64,000 nt of DNA from Propioniciclava tarda (lineage in GTDB: Bacteria > Actinomycetota > Actinomycetes > Propionibacteriales > Propionibacteriaceae). The position numbers and the translations under genes are program-made. Positions 1 to 10,953 of the stretch are shown in pieces (position 1 is the first letter of the stretch; every line of letters starts with the position of its first letter). The notes below the pieces were generated by a model. It had not been told where the DNA came from and did no database searches. It saw only the letters and a list, made by a program, of their open reading frames with translations. The stretch is taken from positions 146,481 to 210,480 of the forward strand of contig NZ_FXTL01000003.1 of the NCBI RefSeq assembly GCF_900182665.1. Direction: 5' to 3'.

Positions 1-753
1 GTCGAACCCGATGATCTTGGCCCCCAGCGACTTGAGCTGGCTGGTCTCGCGGCCCACCCCGCAGCCGACGTCGGCCATGGGTCCGCCCTCGGCCAGCCCG
101 ACCAGGCGACCCAGCAGCCAGTCGCCGAAAGCGTCGTCATGCACCGAGTAGTCGCCCGCAACCTCGGCGTAGGCGGCCAACACCTTGGCGTCGCGCGCGT
201 CCGGCCCATCCACGAGGACGTCGACGGCTGGCTCCGCGCCGACCGGCAGGTCGACCGGACCCAGCAGGTGGATCCATCGCGGGTCGTGCTGGCCGGGCAG
301 CCGAGGAAGCTCGCGCACCAGCGGCGGATCAGCCACGGCCATCGCGGCCAGGCACGACTCGACCTCGCCGCGATCCGCGAACGGGTGCAGCCGCTCGGTG
401 CGCGTCTTCAGCTCGCCGCCCGACTGCGCGCCGCGAAGCAGGAGCACGGTCAGGAGGGACCGCTCGGGTCCGTCGATGCCCATCGTCTCGCTCAGTCGTT
501 GGGCGTACTTGACGGTGCGTCCGCCGTGTTCACGGACCAGCCGGATCAGCCGCCGCTCCTGCAGGCGCAGGCACACGGCGCTCAGCTCAGCCTCGTCGTA
601 GGCCGTCACGGGCTCGCGGCTGCTGGTCTGGTTGCAGCCCGACCGCAGGCCGTTCAGCGACAGGGGATAGGTCGCCGGGACGGTGATCTCCTTCTCGAGC
701 AGCGTGCCGAGGACGCGCTGTTCGGCGGCGTCGAGGGTGGGCAGGTCAGGCAT
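1..753 (-). CDS. DUF480 (YceH-like) domain fused to SAM-dependent methyltransferase, C-terminus cut by window edge
   Basis: The reading frame is open from an ATG at 753 to the left edge, 251 codons without a stop. Residues 1 to about 140 match the DUF480/YceH family (LLEKEITVPATYPLSLNG, then SGCNQTSSREPV), a tandem winged-helix fold of unknown role. After a short linker a class I methyltransferase begins, with motif I readable as ADVGCGVGRETSQLKSLGA near the edge. The fusion is seen directly; the substrate is unknown. The gene starts 22 bases after the stop of the NAD(P)-binding gene on the same strand, so the two are probably co-transcribed. E. coli YceH lacks the methyltransferase part. Confidence 0.85.
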   Translation of the reverse strand, partial: MPDLPTLDAAEQRVLGTLLEKEITVPATYPLSLNGLRSGCNQTSSREPVTAYDEAELSAVCLRLQERRLIRLVREHGGRTVKYAQRLSETMGIDGPERSLLTVLLLRGAQSGGELKTRTERLHPFADRGEVESCLAAMAVADPPLVRELPRLPGQHDPRWIHLLGPVDLPVGAEPAVDVLVDGPDARDAKVLAAYAEVAGDYSVHDDAFGDWLLGRLVGLAEGGPMADVGCGVGRETSQLKSLGAKIIGFD

Positions 754-775
754 GAGGCCTGATGCTACCCGGGGA

Positions 776-1390
776 TCAGGCGGGCATCCCGAGGGCGAAC
801 GACCTGCCCGCGGTGGCCGGGTCCTCGATGCAGTCCAGGATGAAGGACGCCACGTCCGCGCGCGCGACGCGCGACTGCAGCGGTCCTGGCGTTTCCAGCG
901 CGAGGGCGCGTCCGGTCGCGGGCCCGTCGGTCAGCCCGCCGGGGCGGACCAGCGTCCAGTCGAACCCGGATGCCTGCACCAGCTTCTCCTGCCCGGTGTG
1001 GTCGGCGAGCGCCTTGCCCAGCAGCAGTTTGATGACCGGACGCGAGAGGGCGGGCAGGAACACCTCGGAGCCGTCCGCGCCGATGGACGAGTGCACCACG
1101 ATCCTGCCGACCGAGCCCCGTTCGAGGGCGGCCAGGACGCCCCGCGTCGCGTCCGTTCGGGCGGTGGGGGAGCCCTTGGTGCCACCGAACGCGAGCACGA
1201 CCGCGTCCGCGCCCTCGCCTACGGCGCGCCGGACGACGGACGCGTCGCCGGCGTCCCCCGTGATGTTCTCGGCTCCACCGAAGGCCGTCCCGCGGCGGGA
1301 CACCGCGACCAGCTCGTGCCCGCGCGCCAGCCCCTGCTCGACCAACAACGCGCCCGTGCCACCGCTGGCGCCCATTACGATGATTCGCAT
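776..1390 (-). CDS. NAD(P)-binding Rossmann protein, NmrA/atypical short-chain dehydrogenase type
   Basis: 204 residues. The N-terminus RIIVMGASGGTGALLV is a GxxGxxG dinucleotide-binding loop on the first beta strand, and the protein keeps the NmrA-like layout with HSSIGADG and a late RPGGLTDG segment. Such proteins act as NAD(P)H-dependent reductases or redox sensors in the cytosol; the substrate cannot be read from sequence. The frame stays open 22 codons further upstream, but the ATG at 1390 sits directly before the first beta strand and follows a purine-rich stretch, so I use it. It precedes the DUF480-methyltransferase gene by 22 bases. Distant alternatives are NAD-dependent epimerase-like enzymes. 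Confidence 0.8.
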   Translation of the reverse strand: MRIIVMGASGGTGALLVEQGLARGHELVAVSRRGTAFGGAENITGDAGDASVVRRAVGEGADAVVLAFGGTKGSPTARTDATRGVLAALERGSVGRIVVHSSIGADGSEVFLPALSRPVIKLLLGKALADHTGQEKLVQASGFDWTLVRPGGLTDGPATGRALALETPGPLQSRVARADVASFILDCIEDPATAGRSFALGMPA

Positions 1391-1460
1391 GGGGTCATCC
1401 TGCCTGCCTTTGAGGCTGGTGGCGATCGCCCCTGATGCGGGCGCTGTCCGAGGCACGGCC

Positions 1461-1473
1461 TAGGGTGGCCTCG
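1461..1473 (+). promoter_or_regulatory. -10 box of a leaderless transcript for rnj
   Basis: TAGGGT at 1461-1466 lies six bases before the GTG at 1473, so transcription would start at or next to the start codon. No ribosome binding site is seen. No convincing -35 box is visible. Confidence 0.55.
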
Positions 1474-3155
1474 TGCGTGAGAATCTACGAACCCCGCCCG
1501 AGCTGGCCCCCGGCACCCTCCGCGTGACCCCGCTCGGAGGCTGCGGCGACGTCGGCCGCAACATGACCAGCTTCGAGATCGACGGACGCATCCTGCTGGT
1601 GGACGCCGGCGTCCTGTTCCCGGACGACTCGCAGCCGGGCGTCGACCTGATCCTGCCGGGCCTGCATCTCATCTCGGACCGACTGAACGACATCGAGGCC
1701 CTGATCCTCACCCACGGCCACGAGGACCACATCGGCGCGGTCCCGTACCTGCTGCGCCGGCGTCCGAACATCCCGATCTTGGGCACGCGGCTGACGTTGG
1801 CGCTGGTCCGCAGCAAGCTCAAGGAGCACGGCATCCGCAACCACGACCTGCGCGAGGTCGCGGACGGCGAGCACGTCACCCTCGGCGGCTTCGCGTGCGA
1901 GTTCCTGCCCGTCAATCACTCGATTCCGGACGCCGTCGCGGTCGTCATCACCACCCGCGGCGGGACCGTGCTGCACTCGGGCGACTTCAAGATGGACCAG
2001 CTGCCGCTCGACAAGCGCCTCACCGACCTGCGCGGCTTCGCGCGGGCCGGCGAGAAGGGCGTCGACCTCATGCTGGTCGACTCGACGAACGCCGAGACGC
2101 CGGGTTTCACGACCTCCGAGATCGACGTGGCCCCGGCCATGGAACGGGTCTTCGCGAAGGCGTCCGCGAAGATCATCGTGGCCTGCTTCAGCTCGCACGT
2201 GCACCGGGTGCAGCAGGTGCTCGACCTCGCCCACGCCACCCGCCGCAAGGTGTGTTACGTCGGCCGCTCGATGGTCCGCAACATGACGATCGCTGCCGAG
2301 CTGGGCTACCTGCACGTGCCCGGCGACACCCTGATCGCGCTCGACGACCTCGACCGCTACCCGGACGATCGCGTCGTCATCGTGTCGACCGGCTCGCAGG
2401 GCGAGCCGCTCAGTGCGCTGTCGCGGATCGCCGCCAAGGAGCATCCGGTCATCGAGGGATGCCCCGGCGACGTCGTGCTGCTGGCGTCCTCGCTGATCCC
2501 CGGCAACGAGATGTCGGTGTCGCGGGTGATCAACGGGCTCACGCGCAACGGCGTCAAGGTCGTTCACAAGGGCAATGCGCTCGTCCACGTCTCGGGCCAC
2601 GCCTGCGCCGGCGAGCTGCTGTACGTCTACAACATCGTCAAGCCGCGCAACGTGATGCCCGTCCACGGCGAGCTGCGCCAGCTGAAGGCCAACGCCGACC
2701 TGGCGATCGCCACGGGCGTCGAGCCGCGGCACGTGTTCGTGGTCGAGGACGGCACGGTGGTCGACCTGCGCAAGGGCCGCGTCCAGGTCGTCGGACGCCT
2801 CGAGTGCGGCTACATCTTCGTCGACGGTTCGACCGTCGGCGACATCACCGACGCCGAGCTCGAACACCGCCGGATCCTCGGCGAGGAGGGGTTCATCTCG
2901 GCGATCGCCGCCGTGAACCTGCACTCGATGGAACTGGTCAGCGAGCCGCAGATCACCGCGCGCGGCTTCGTCGAGGGCGATGCCGTCTTCGACGAGATCG
3001 CGGCCGAGCTGTCGGACGCCCTCCGCGCGGCCCTGGCCGACGGCGCGGAGGACACTCATGAGCTGCAGCAGCTGATGCGCCGCCGGATCGGACGTTGGGT
3101 GAGCCGGACCTACCGGAGGCGTCCGATGATCGTGCCGGTCGTCATCGCGACCTGA
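1473..3155 (+). CDS. rnj: Ribonuclease J
   Basis: 560 residues, the usual length of RNase J, a metallo-beta-lactamase/beta-CASP ribonuclease with endo- and 5'-3' exonuclease activity in mRNA decay and rRNA maturation. The zinc motif HGHEDH is at residues 81-86, followed by the family's NHSIPDAVAV, HSGDFK and CFSSHVHRVQQ (beta-CASP) segments and the C-terminal NVMPVHGELRQLKANADLA. Translation starts at GTG 1473, supported by the leaderless -10 box just before it. The 3' end overlaps the convergent membrane-protein gene by 14 bases. In many actinobacteria this gene sits next to dapA; that neighbour is absent here. Confidence 0.95.
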   Translation: MRENLRTPPELAPGTLRVTPLGGCGDVGRNMTSFEIDGRILLVDAGVLFPDDSQPGVDLILPGLHLISDRLNDIEALILTHGHEDHIGAVPYLLRRRPNIPILGTRLTLALVRSKLKEHGIRNHDLREVADGEHVTLGGFACEFLPVNHSIPDAVAVVITTRGGTVLHSGDFKMDQLPLDKRLTDLRGFARAGEKGVDLMLVDSTNAETPGFTTSEIDVAPAMERVFAKASAKIIVACFSSHVHRVQQVLDLAHATRRKVCYVGRSMVRNMTIAAELGYLHVPGDTLIALDDLDRYPDDRVVIVSTGSQGEPLSALSRIAAKEHPVIEGCPGDVVLLASSLIPGNEMSVSRVINGLTRNGVKVVHKGNALVHVSGHACAGELLYVYNIVKPRNVMPVHGELRQLKANADLAIATGVEPRHVFVVEDGTVVDLRKGRVQVVGRLECGYIFVDGSTVGDITDAELEHRRILGEEGFISAIAAVNLHSMELVSEPQITARGFVEGDAVFDEIAAELSDALRAALADGAEDTHELQQLMRRRIGRWVSRTYRRRPMIVPVVIAT

Positions 3156-3585
3156 GCCCAATGACGGCCACCCTCGGGGCGGGGGGCGGCGGTGGCGCAG
3201 GAACCGGGGCCAAGTGACGCCACCAGCTACCCAGGACCACCCCCATCAGCGCCAGCAGGCCGTAGGCGAACCCGTAGGGCAGGGCTGACTCGTTCAGTGA
3301 GCTGAGCGCAGCGGGAATCCAGAGCAGGGCGCTGGCGAGGACCAAGGGCCAGACCCAGCCTCGTTCGCGCCCGGCGACCCCGCCGATCACGAGCGCCGCC
3401 AGCGGGCACACGACGAACAGGTAGGTGAGCTGCAGCCCGAGCGAGTCGAGTTCGGCACCGGCCTGTGGGGCAACCAGTTCAGTGAGCTTGGCTACCAGGG
3501 GCAGCGAGAAGTAGACGCCCGCGAGGACCAGGGACGGGACGATCGCGTCGCGTAGCGCTCGAGTGTGTCGTTGCATGGTGTGCAT
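3142..3585 (-). CDS. Small membrane protein of unknown function
   Basis: 147 residues with about four hydrophobic segments (AIVPSLVLAGVYFSLPLVA, LGLQLTYLFVVCPLAALVIG, WVWPLVLASALLWIPAAL, GFAYGLLALMGVVLGSWW) and a Pro-rich, basic C-terminal tail. I chose the ATG at 3585 because a GAAGGAG ribosome site lies six bases upstream of it; the next in-frame ATG 30 bases earlier has none. No enzymatic motif is seen. It converges on rnj with a 14-base overlap of the coding ends. I do not recognise the family. Confidence 0.65.
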   Translation of the reverse strand: MHTMQRHTRALRDAIVPSLVLAGVYFSLPLVAKLTELVAPQAGAELDSLGLQLTYLFVVCPLAALVIGGVAGRERGWVWPLVLASALLWIPAALSSLNESALPYGFAYGLLALMGVVLGSWWRHLAPVPAPPPPPAPRVAVIGLRSR

Positions 3586-3799
3586 TTGAGGCTCCTTCGT
3601 GGGGGTGATGGCCACGCTATGGAGTCGTCGCGCGGCGCATCAGAGTCGGTGACCGCCGGGGAACCTGGGGCCGGGCAGGCGTCCCCCTGATTTCGCCACG
3701 GCTGGCCGCATCGGATACCATCGACCGGTTCCCTGTCGTGGGGAGCCAATCCCCATCGGCCCCTCGGGCCGGTTCCGAGACTGCAAGGAGAGCTCCGAA

Positions 3800-3985
3800 G
3801 TGGCTGCCGTGTGTGACATCTGTGCCAAGGGCCCGAGCTTCGGGCACAACGTGCCTTGGTCGAAGAAGAAGACCAACCGTCGTTGGGATCCGAACATCCA
3901 GCGCGTCCGCGCCGTCGTGAACGGCACGCCGGTGCGCATGCACGTCTGCACGTCGTGCATCAAGGCTGGCAAGGTCAGCCGCTAG
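3800..3985 (+). CDS. rpmB: 50S ribosomal protein L28
   Basis: 61 residues, full length for bacterial bL28. The N-terminus AAVCDICAKGPSFGHNVPWS and the late VCTSCIKAGKVSR carry two CxxC pairs, so this is the zinc-binding form. It starts at GTG 3800 after AAGGAGA. A strong hairpin terminator follows at 3995-4028, so it is probably monocistronic. TACCAT at 3716-3721 could be its -10 box, but no good -35 box is seen. The DAK2-domain gene that often separates rpmB from recG in actinobacteria is missing. Confidence 0.96.
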   Translation: MAAVCDICAKGPSFGHNVPWSKKKTNRRWDPNIQRVRAVVNGTPVRMHVCTSCIKAGKVSR

Positions 3986-3994
3986 TTCCCAGTC

Positions 3995-4028
3995 GACAAG
4001 GGCCCGCTCGTCTGAGCGGGCCCTTGTC
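3995..4028 (+). terminator. Intrinsic terminator hairpin after rpmB
   Basis: A perfect 15-bp stem (3995-4009 with 4014-4028) closes a GTCT tetraloop. There is no long T-run after it, as is common in high-GC actinobacteria. It isolates rpmB from recG. Confidence 0.85.
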
Positions 4029-4153
4029 GCGTCCGGACGGCGCCGCGCGGTCGGCGTCCGCCTGACGCCCGTGCCGCCGCGGAGGAATCCCGGGCCGCCG
4101 CGGACGGGAGGACCGCGGAGCGCGGGACGGGTCTGACTGTCCGAGCCACCCCA

Positions 4154-4166
4154 TAAACTCAGCCGC

Positions 4167-4167
<1 letters not shown>
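4154..4167 (+). promoter_or_regulatory. -10 box of a leaderless transcript for recG
   Basis: TAAACT at 4154-4159 ends seven bases before the GTG at 4167. This decides the start in favour of 4167 over the ATG at 4224. Confidence 0.55.
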
Positions 4168-6419
<2,252 letters not shown>

Positions 6420-6422
6420 GTT

Positions 6423-6863
6423 CTAGCCGCTGGTGAGCGAGTAGTCCTTCTCGGGTTCGGGGCCGAAGTGGAACTGGCGTCCGGTGACCTCGGTCGGCAC
6501 GATGCGCACCCAATGGGTCTTGACGATAGGCACCCAGGGGCGCAGGGGCAGCGTTTCGAGATGGTCGATCTCGCTGTCGCCGCGGACCTGCTCGGCCGCT
6601 CCGCGGGCGATGACGCTCCAGCCCCCCGTGCCGTCCCAGCCGTCCACCTCGAAGGCCACCTCGGAGCCGATGGTGACGGTGAAGAGCTTGGTGCCCTCGG
6701 CGGTCCGGAAGACGATCGAGCGTCCGTCGGTGACGAAGTTGATGGGGAAGATCTCGGGATGGCGGTCGACGCAGGTGACGAGGCGTCCGACCTTGCAGCC
6801 GGACAGCACGGCCCAGCACTGGTCGTCGGTGAGGTTGACAACAGGATCTGGGGCAGCGTTCAT
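6423..6863 (-). CDS. Pyridoxamine 5'-phosphate oxidase-like split-barrel protein
   Basis: 146 residues. The order LTDDQCWAVLSGCKVGRLVT, HPEIFPINFVTDG, IVFRTAEGTKLF and EVAFEVDGWD is that of the small PNPOx-like family, which binds FMN, haem or F420 in a split beta-barrel. Which cofactor this member uses cannot be told. The frame is open far upstream, but the ATG at 6863 is where family similarity begins. It is divergent from rsmD, with 61 bases between the start codons, so both promoters lie in that gap. Confidence 0.8.
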   Translation of the reverse strand: MNAAPDPVVNLTDDQCWAVLSGCKVGRLVTCVDRHPEIFPINFVTDGRSIVFRTAEGTKLFTVTIGSEVAFEVDGWDGTGGWSVIARGAAEQVRGDSEIDHLETLPLRPWVPIVKTHWVRIVPTEVTGRQFHFGPEPEKDYSLTSG

Positions 6864-6911
6864 GGGGAGCTTTCTACTCCGGCTGCGTTCGCCGCGCAGG
6901 GTTTCCATCAA

Positions 6912-6925
6912 TAAGCTCACGCCCA
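6912..6925 (+). promoter_or_regulatory. -10 box of a leaderless transcript for rsmD
   Basis: TAAGCT at 6912-6917 ends seven bases before the ATG at 6925. It supports that start for the rsmD-coaD-sepIVA-like operon. Confidence 0.55.
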
Positions 6926-7512
6926 TGTCCCGGATCGTTGCGGGTCGCCGCGGCGGCCAACGGCTGGTCATGCCGCCCCACGACCGCACCCGGCCGACGT
7001 CCGACCGCGTCCGGGAGTCCGCGTTCAACCTCATCGCAGCCTGGGCCGGGACCGCGGGGGAGCCCGCCGACACCCAGCTCGACCGGTTCTCGTTCCTCGA
7101 CCTGTTCGCCGGCTCGGGCGCGGTCGCCCTCGAGGCCGCCAGCCGAGGCGCCGGGCCGGTCGTGGCCGTCGAGAAGGACGCGCCCACGGCGTCCGTCGCT
7201 CGCCGGAATGTCTCCACGCTGGGGCTCGCCGTCGACGTCGTGGTCTCCTCGGTGGACGCCTACCTGGCCGAGCGGGCCCGGCGTCCGTTCGACATCGTCT
7301 GGCTGGACCCTCCGTACGCCCTCGACTCGGACGCCGTCGCTCGCGTCGGCGCCCGCATCGTCGAGAGTGGCTGGTTGGCGGGCGACGGGCTGATCGTCAC
7401 CGAACGGTCCGCGCGGGACGTCGCTCCTCCGTGGCCTACGGTCCTGCGTAACACGTGGTCGCGGCGCTACGGTGAGACCACGTTGTACTTCGCCACCCAG
7501 GAGGTCGAATGA
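6925..7512 (+). CDS. rsmD: 16S rRNA m2G966 methyltransferase
   Basis: 195 residues. RsmD methylates guanine 966 of 16S rRNA with SAM. The N-terminus RIVAGRRGGQRL and RPTSDRVRESAFN are family hallmarks. The SAM motif I is LDLFAGSGAVALEAASRGA and the catalytic motif IV is WLDPPYALD (DPPY). The start is fixed by the -10 box seven bases upstream. Its stop overlaps the start of coaD (ATGA), an arrangement conserved in actinobacteria. Confidence 0.93.
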   Translation: MSRIVAGRRGGQRLVMPPHDRTRPTSDRVRESAFNLIAAWAGTAGEPADTQLDRFSFLDLFAGSGAVALEAASRGAGPVVAVEKDAPTASVARRNVSTLGLAVDVVVSSVDAYLAERARRPFDIVWLDPPYALDSDAVARVGARIVESGWLAGDGLIVTERSARDVAPPWPTVLRNTWSRRYGETTLYFATQEVE

Positions 7513-8000
7513 GGGCCATCTGCCCGGGCTCGTTCGATCCTGTGACGTACGGGCACCTGGACATCATTGATCGCGCCCACGCCATGTTCGGCGAGGTCCT
7601 CGTCGCTGTCGGCCGCAACAGCGCCAAGAACTACCTGTTCGACGCTCAAGAACGGGTCGCCCTGCTCAAAGACGCCCTAGGCGCCCGGGACGGCATCGAG
7701 GTCGTCGTGCTGGAAGGCCTGTTGGTCGACTTCAGCAGAGCCCACGGGTGTGGGGTGATCGTGAAGGGCGTCCGGTTCGCGGGCGATTTCGAGTTCGAGC
7801 TGCCCATGGCGCAGATGAACAGCCGGCTGACCGGGATCGAGACCGTGCTGCTTCCGGCGACAACTCGCTGGGGAGCCGTGTCGTCGACCATCGTTCGCGA
7901 GGTGGCGTCATACGGTGGCGACGTGTCAGAGTTCGTTCCGGCAAGCGTGAACACCGCCATCAGGGACAGGGTCGCCCAACGCAAGGAGGCAAAGTCATGA
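7509..8000 (+). CDS. coaD: Phosphopantetheine adenylyltransferase
   Basis: 163 residues, normal length. CoaD transfers AMP to 4'-phosphopantetheine in coenzyme A synthesis. The nucleotidyltransferase motif TYGH is at 13-16 in PGSFDPVTYGHLDI, the internal GVRFAGDFEFELPMAQMN matches the substrate-binding helix, and SSTIVREVASYGGDVSEFVP is the C-terminal ISSTxxR motif. It overlaps rsmD by four bases and its stop overlaps the next gene by the ATGA arrangement. Confidence 0.96.
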   Translation: MRAICPGSFDPVTYGHLDIIDRAHAMFGEVLVAVGRNSAKNYLFDAQERVALLKDALGARDGIEVVVLEGLLVDFSRAHGCGVIVKGVRFAGDFEFELPMAQMNSRLTGIETVLLPATTRWGAVSSTIVREVASYGGDVSEFVPASVNTAIRDRVAQRKEAKS

Positions 8001-8467
8001 CGCAGTCAGCAGCCGATCTGGTTGCCGCGATCAAGACGCTCGTCGAGCAGGCGAAATCCGTGCCGATGTCGGCGTCCTGCATGGTCAACCGGTCCGAGGT
8101 GGTCGGGCTCCTCGACCAGGCCATGTCGGCCGTGCGTGAGGAGCAGGACGCCGCGACCAAGGCGTCCGGTGCCGAGGCGATCGCCGCAGCCCAGGCGGAA
8201 GCCCACCAGATCGTGGCGGACGCGCGCGCCGAGGCCGAGCGGATCGTGACCGAGGACGAGTTGCACGCCGAGGCCGTGGCGAAGGCGTCCGAGCTCACGG
8301 ATCGCACGAAGTCCGAGACGGACGCCCTGAGGCGCGAAGCGGACGCCTACGTGGACCAGCGCATGGCCGAGCTTGAGGCCTACATGTCCAAGACGCTGAA
8401 CCAGCTGAAGACCATGCGTTCGCGCCTGTCGGAGCGCTCCGGCCTGGACGACCCCACGGACGCCTGA
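7997..8467 (+). CDS. Coiled-coil protein in the position of SepIVA (DivIVA-like)
   Basis: 156 residues, almost entirely helical, Ala/Glu/Arg-rich with heptad character from about residue 40 onward (AEAIAAAQAEAHQIVADARA and similar). It resembles ATP-synthase-b/DivIVA-type coiled coils. In mycobacteria the protein encoded near DUF177-rnc-mutM is Rv2927c/SepIVA, a DivIVA-like septation factor; the position and the coiled coil suggest a homologue, but I cannot prove it. The ATG at 7997 follows an AAGGAGG site inside the end of coaD. Role in division or polar growth is inference. Confidence 0.7.
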   Translation: MTQSAADLVAAIKTLVEQAKSVPMSASCMVNRSEVVGLLDQAMSAVREEQDAATKASGAEAIAAAQAEAHQIVADARAEAERIVTEDELHAEAVAKASELTDRTKSETDALRREADAYVDQRMAELEAYMSKTLNQLKTMRSRLSERSGLDDPTDA

Positions 8468-8473
8468 GCCGTT

Positions 8474-8502
8474 TTGCCGCCCCATCGGCGGCACGGTAGT
8501 CT
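8474..8502 (+). promoter_or_regulatory. Promoter for the DUF177-rpmF-rnc-mutM operon
   Basis: TTGCCG (8474-8479) and TAGTCT (8497-8502) are separated by 17 bases, a good sigma-70-type promoter. A GCCGCC/GGCGGC hairpin (8476-8492) overlaps it and may end the upstream operon. Confidence 0.6.
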
Positions 8503-8550
8503 TGCCCCTCGGTTATGGCGCTGTCGTGCCAAGGGTGAAGGGGCGTTACG

Positions 8551-9090
8551 GTGCATCGCGTTCTTGACCCGCGTTCCGGGCTCGTATTCGACATTCACGA
8601 TATGGGTCGCCACGCGGGTGGGATGAAGCAGGTGCAACGGGAAACCCCGGCTCCCGAGGGCTTTGGCAACGACGTAATCGGGGTACCCGTGGGCTCTCCC
8701 ATCCAGCTCGATCTCATGCTCGAGGCGGTCGTGGAGGGCGTCCTGGTCACCGGCGTCGCCGAAGTCCGGCTCGCCGGGGAGTGCGCTCGGTGCTTGAAGC
8801 CGCTCGTCTCGTCCGAGACGGTGGACGTTCAAGAACTGTTCCTCTTCCCGGACAAGGACTCCGAGGACGACGAGGCCAGCCGCGTCGAGGGAGACTTCGT
8901 CGATCTCGAGCCCGTCCTGAGGGACGCGGTGGTGCTCGACCTGCCGTTCATTCCGCTGTGTTCAGCGGACTGCGCAGGGCTCTGCCCCCGGTGTGGGGCC
9001 GACCTCAACGCAGATCCCGAACACGGTCACGCCGGTGAAGTCGACCCTCGTTGGGCCGCCCTCACCGACTGGGCGAACGACAACGGATAG
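8551..9090 (+). CDS. DUF177/YceD family protein
   Basis: 179 residues. YceD/DUF177 proteins are almost always encoded just before rpmF, as here, and are linked to 23S rRNA/large-subunit assembly. The central ECARCLKPL and the later CSADCAGLCPRCGADLNADP carry Cys pairs that could bind zinc; the acidic stretch DKDSEDDEASRVEGDFVDLE is typical. GTG at 8551 follows AAGGGG. The gap to rpmF is 42 bases. Confidence 0.88.
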   Translation: MHRVLDPRSGLVFDIHDMGRHAGGMKQVQRETPAPEGFGNDVIGVPVGSPIQLDLMLEAVVEGVLVTGVAEVRLAGECARCLKPLVSSETVDVQELFLFPDKDSEDDEASRVEGDFVDLEPVLRDAVVLDLPFIPLCSADCAGLCPRCGADLNADPEHGHAGEVDPRWAALTDWANDNG

Positions 9091-9132
9091 TGATCCCCAG
9101 GCCTTCCGGCCGATACGAGGAAAGAGTTTGAC

Positions 9133-9324
9133 GTGGCTGTTCCCAAGCGGAGGATGTCCCGCTCCAACACGCGCTCGCGCCGCTCCCAGTGGAAGATGGC
9201 GGCCCCGACGCTCGTGACGTGCGCCAACGCGGCCTGCCGCGAGAAGCACCTGCCGCACACGGCGTGCCCCGCCTGCGGTCAGTACGGCCCCCGCGCGTCG
9301 CGTCGGCAGATCCTCGAGCCGTGA
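9133..9324 (+). CDS. rpmF: 50S ribosomal protein L32
   Basis: 63 residues, bL32. The N-terminus [20 protein letters not shown] is diagnostic, and CANAAC with CPAC later gives a four-cysteine zinc site. GTG at 9133 is preceded by GAGGAAAGAG. Its stop overlaps the GTG of rnc (GTGA). Confidence 0.97.
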   Translation: MAVPKRRMSRSNTRSRRSQWKMAAPTLVTCANAACREKHLPHTACPACGQYGPRASRRQILEP

Positions 9325-10076
9325 GCGACGCGGCTGACAGCCGCATCCAGATCTTGCTAGGCGAGCTGGGGATCGGAGTCGATCCCCAGCTCGTTGAGCT
9401 TGCCCTGACACACCGTTCGTGGGCGTTCGAGCACGACGCTGCTCCGCACAACGAGCGTTTGGAATTCCTCGGTGACTCCGTGCTCGGGCTCGTGGTCACC
9501 GAGCACCTGTACCGCCACTACCCCGACTACACCGAGGGTCGCCTGGCCAAGTTGCGCGCCGCGGTCGTGTCGACCGCGGCCCTCGCCGTGCGGGCTCGTG
9601 AGTTGGACCTGGGCCGCCTGATCCGCCTCGGCCGCGGCGAGATCCTGACCGGCGGTGCGAACAAGGATTCGATCCTCGCCGACACGATGGAGGCCCTGAT
9701 CGGGGCCGTCTACATCTCGGCCGGCCGGGACGCCGCGACGACGTACGTCCACAGCATCGTCGACGAGATGATCACGGTCGCTGACACCAAGGGCGCCGCT
9801 TTGGAGTGGAAGATGTCGCTCCAGGACCTCTGCTCCGAACTCGGTCTGGCGATGCCCACGTACGTGCATGAGGCGTCCGGACCAGACCACGACAAGCGCT
9901 TCGAAGCGCGGGCGTCCATCGGGGGCGTCCTGTACGACGGTTCCATCGGTCGCTCGAAGAAGGAGGCTGAGCAGGGGGCTGCTCAGTTCGCCTACGAGGC
10001 CATTCTGGCCGGCCGCGCGAAGGCGTCCGAGTTGGATCAGACGGACGTCCTGCAGGACGCCGCCACCGACGGCTGA
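9321..10076 (+). CDS. rnc: Ribonuclease III
   Basis: 251 residues. RNase III cuts double-stranded RNA, including pre-rRNA. The endonuclease signature [13 protein letters not shown] starts at residue 44, and [13 protein letters not shown] carries the second acidic pair. The double-stranded RNA-binding domain occupies the C-terminal third ([15 protein letters not shown] to [17 protein letters not shown]). Translation is coupled to rpmF by a GTGA overlap and to mutM by TGATG. Confidence 0.96.
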   Translation: MSDAADSRIQILLGELGIGVDPQLVELALTHRSWAFEHDAAPHNERLEFLGDSVLGLVVTEHLYRHYPDYTEGRLAKLRAAVVSTAALAVRARELDLGRLIRLGRGEILTGGANKDSILADTMEALIGAVYISAGRDAATTYVHSIVDEMITVADTKGAALEWKMSLQDLCSELGLAMPTYVHEASGPDHDKRFEARASIGGVLYDGSIGRSKKEAEQGAAQFAYEAILAGRAKASELDQTDVLQDAATDG

Positions 10077-10924
10077 TGCCTGAGCTGCCCGAGGTCGAGA
10101 CCGTCAGGCGCGGTCTCGCGTCCGTCGTCACGGGCCGTCGGGTGGACGCCGTGAGCGTCCTCCATCCGCGTCCGGTTCGGCGTCACGCTGCCGGGCCCGA
10201 GGACTTTGCCGCCACCTTGACCGGACGCCGCTTCGGCGAGCCGCGCCGGCGCGGCAAGTACTTGTGGTTGCCGCTGGAGGACGGCGATGCGGTCCTGGCG
10301 CACCTCGGGATGAGCGGCCAGTTCCGGGTGGACGCCCCCGCCGCCGAGCTGCCGCGCAACACGCGCGTCCTGTTCAACCTGGACGACGGGCGTCAGCTGC
10401 GCTTCGTCGACCAGCGGATGTTCGGCGGCCTGTCGGTGAGCCCGGGCGGCGCGGAGCTACCGGACGAGGTGGCCCATATCGGACGCGACCTGTTCGATCC
10501 CGACCTCGATGTCGACGCGTTGGTCGCCCGCATCCGGCGGCGGGGGAGCGGCATCAAGCGGGTGCTGCTCGATCAGACGGTGACGTCCGGCATCGGCAAC
10601 ATCTACGCGGACGAGGCGCTCTGGCACTCGGGCGTCCACTACGACCATCCGGCGGACGGACTCGCGCCGCGTCGCGTCCGGGCACTGCTGGACGCCGCGC
10701 GCGACGTCATGTCGGACGCCCTCACCGTCGGCGGCACGTCGTTCGACGCGCTGTACGTCAACGTGAACGGCGAATCGGGCTACTTCGATCGGACGCTGAA
10801 CGCCTACGGACGCGAGGGCCTGCCGTGCGCGCGCTGCGGGACGCCGATCGTCCGCGAGCACTTCATGAACAGGTCGTCCTTCTTCTGCCCACGCTGCCAG
10901 ACCGTGCCCAGGCGCGAGAGCTGA
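10076..10924 (+). CDS. mutM: Formamidopyrimidine-DNA glycosylase (Fpg)
   Basis: 282 residues. Fpg removes 8-oxoguanine and formamidopyrimidines and cleaves the abasic site. The N-terminal catalytic proline lies in [13 protein letters not shown]; the helix-two-turn-helix part [12 protein letters not shown] and the C-terminal zinc finger (CARCGTP then CPRCQ) are complete. The gene overlaps rnc by one base. It is a good example of the iterated GGACGC/GCGTCC motif, with 15 copies counted by hand. Confidence 0.96.
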   Translation: MPELPEVETVRRGLASVVTGRRVDAVSVLHPRPVRRHAAGPEDFAATLTGRRFGEPRRRGKYLWLPLEDGDAVLAHLGMSGQFRVDAPAAELPRNTRVLFNLDDGRQLRFVDQRMFGGLSVSPGGAELPDEVAHIGRDLFDPDLDVDALVARIRRRGSGIKRVLLDQTVTSGIGNIYADEALWHSGVHYDHPADGLAPRRVRALLDAARDVMSDALTVGGTSFDALYVNVNGESGYFDRTLNAYGREGLPCARCGTPIVREHFMNRSSFFCPRCQTVPRRES

Positions 10925-10953
10925 CTTCGTCCAAACACCAGCACCACGCAGCG

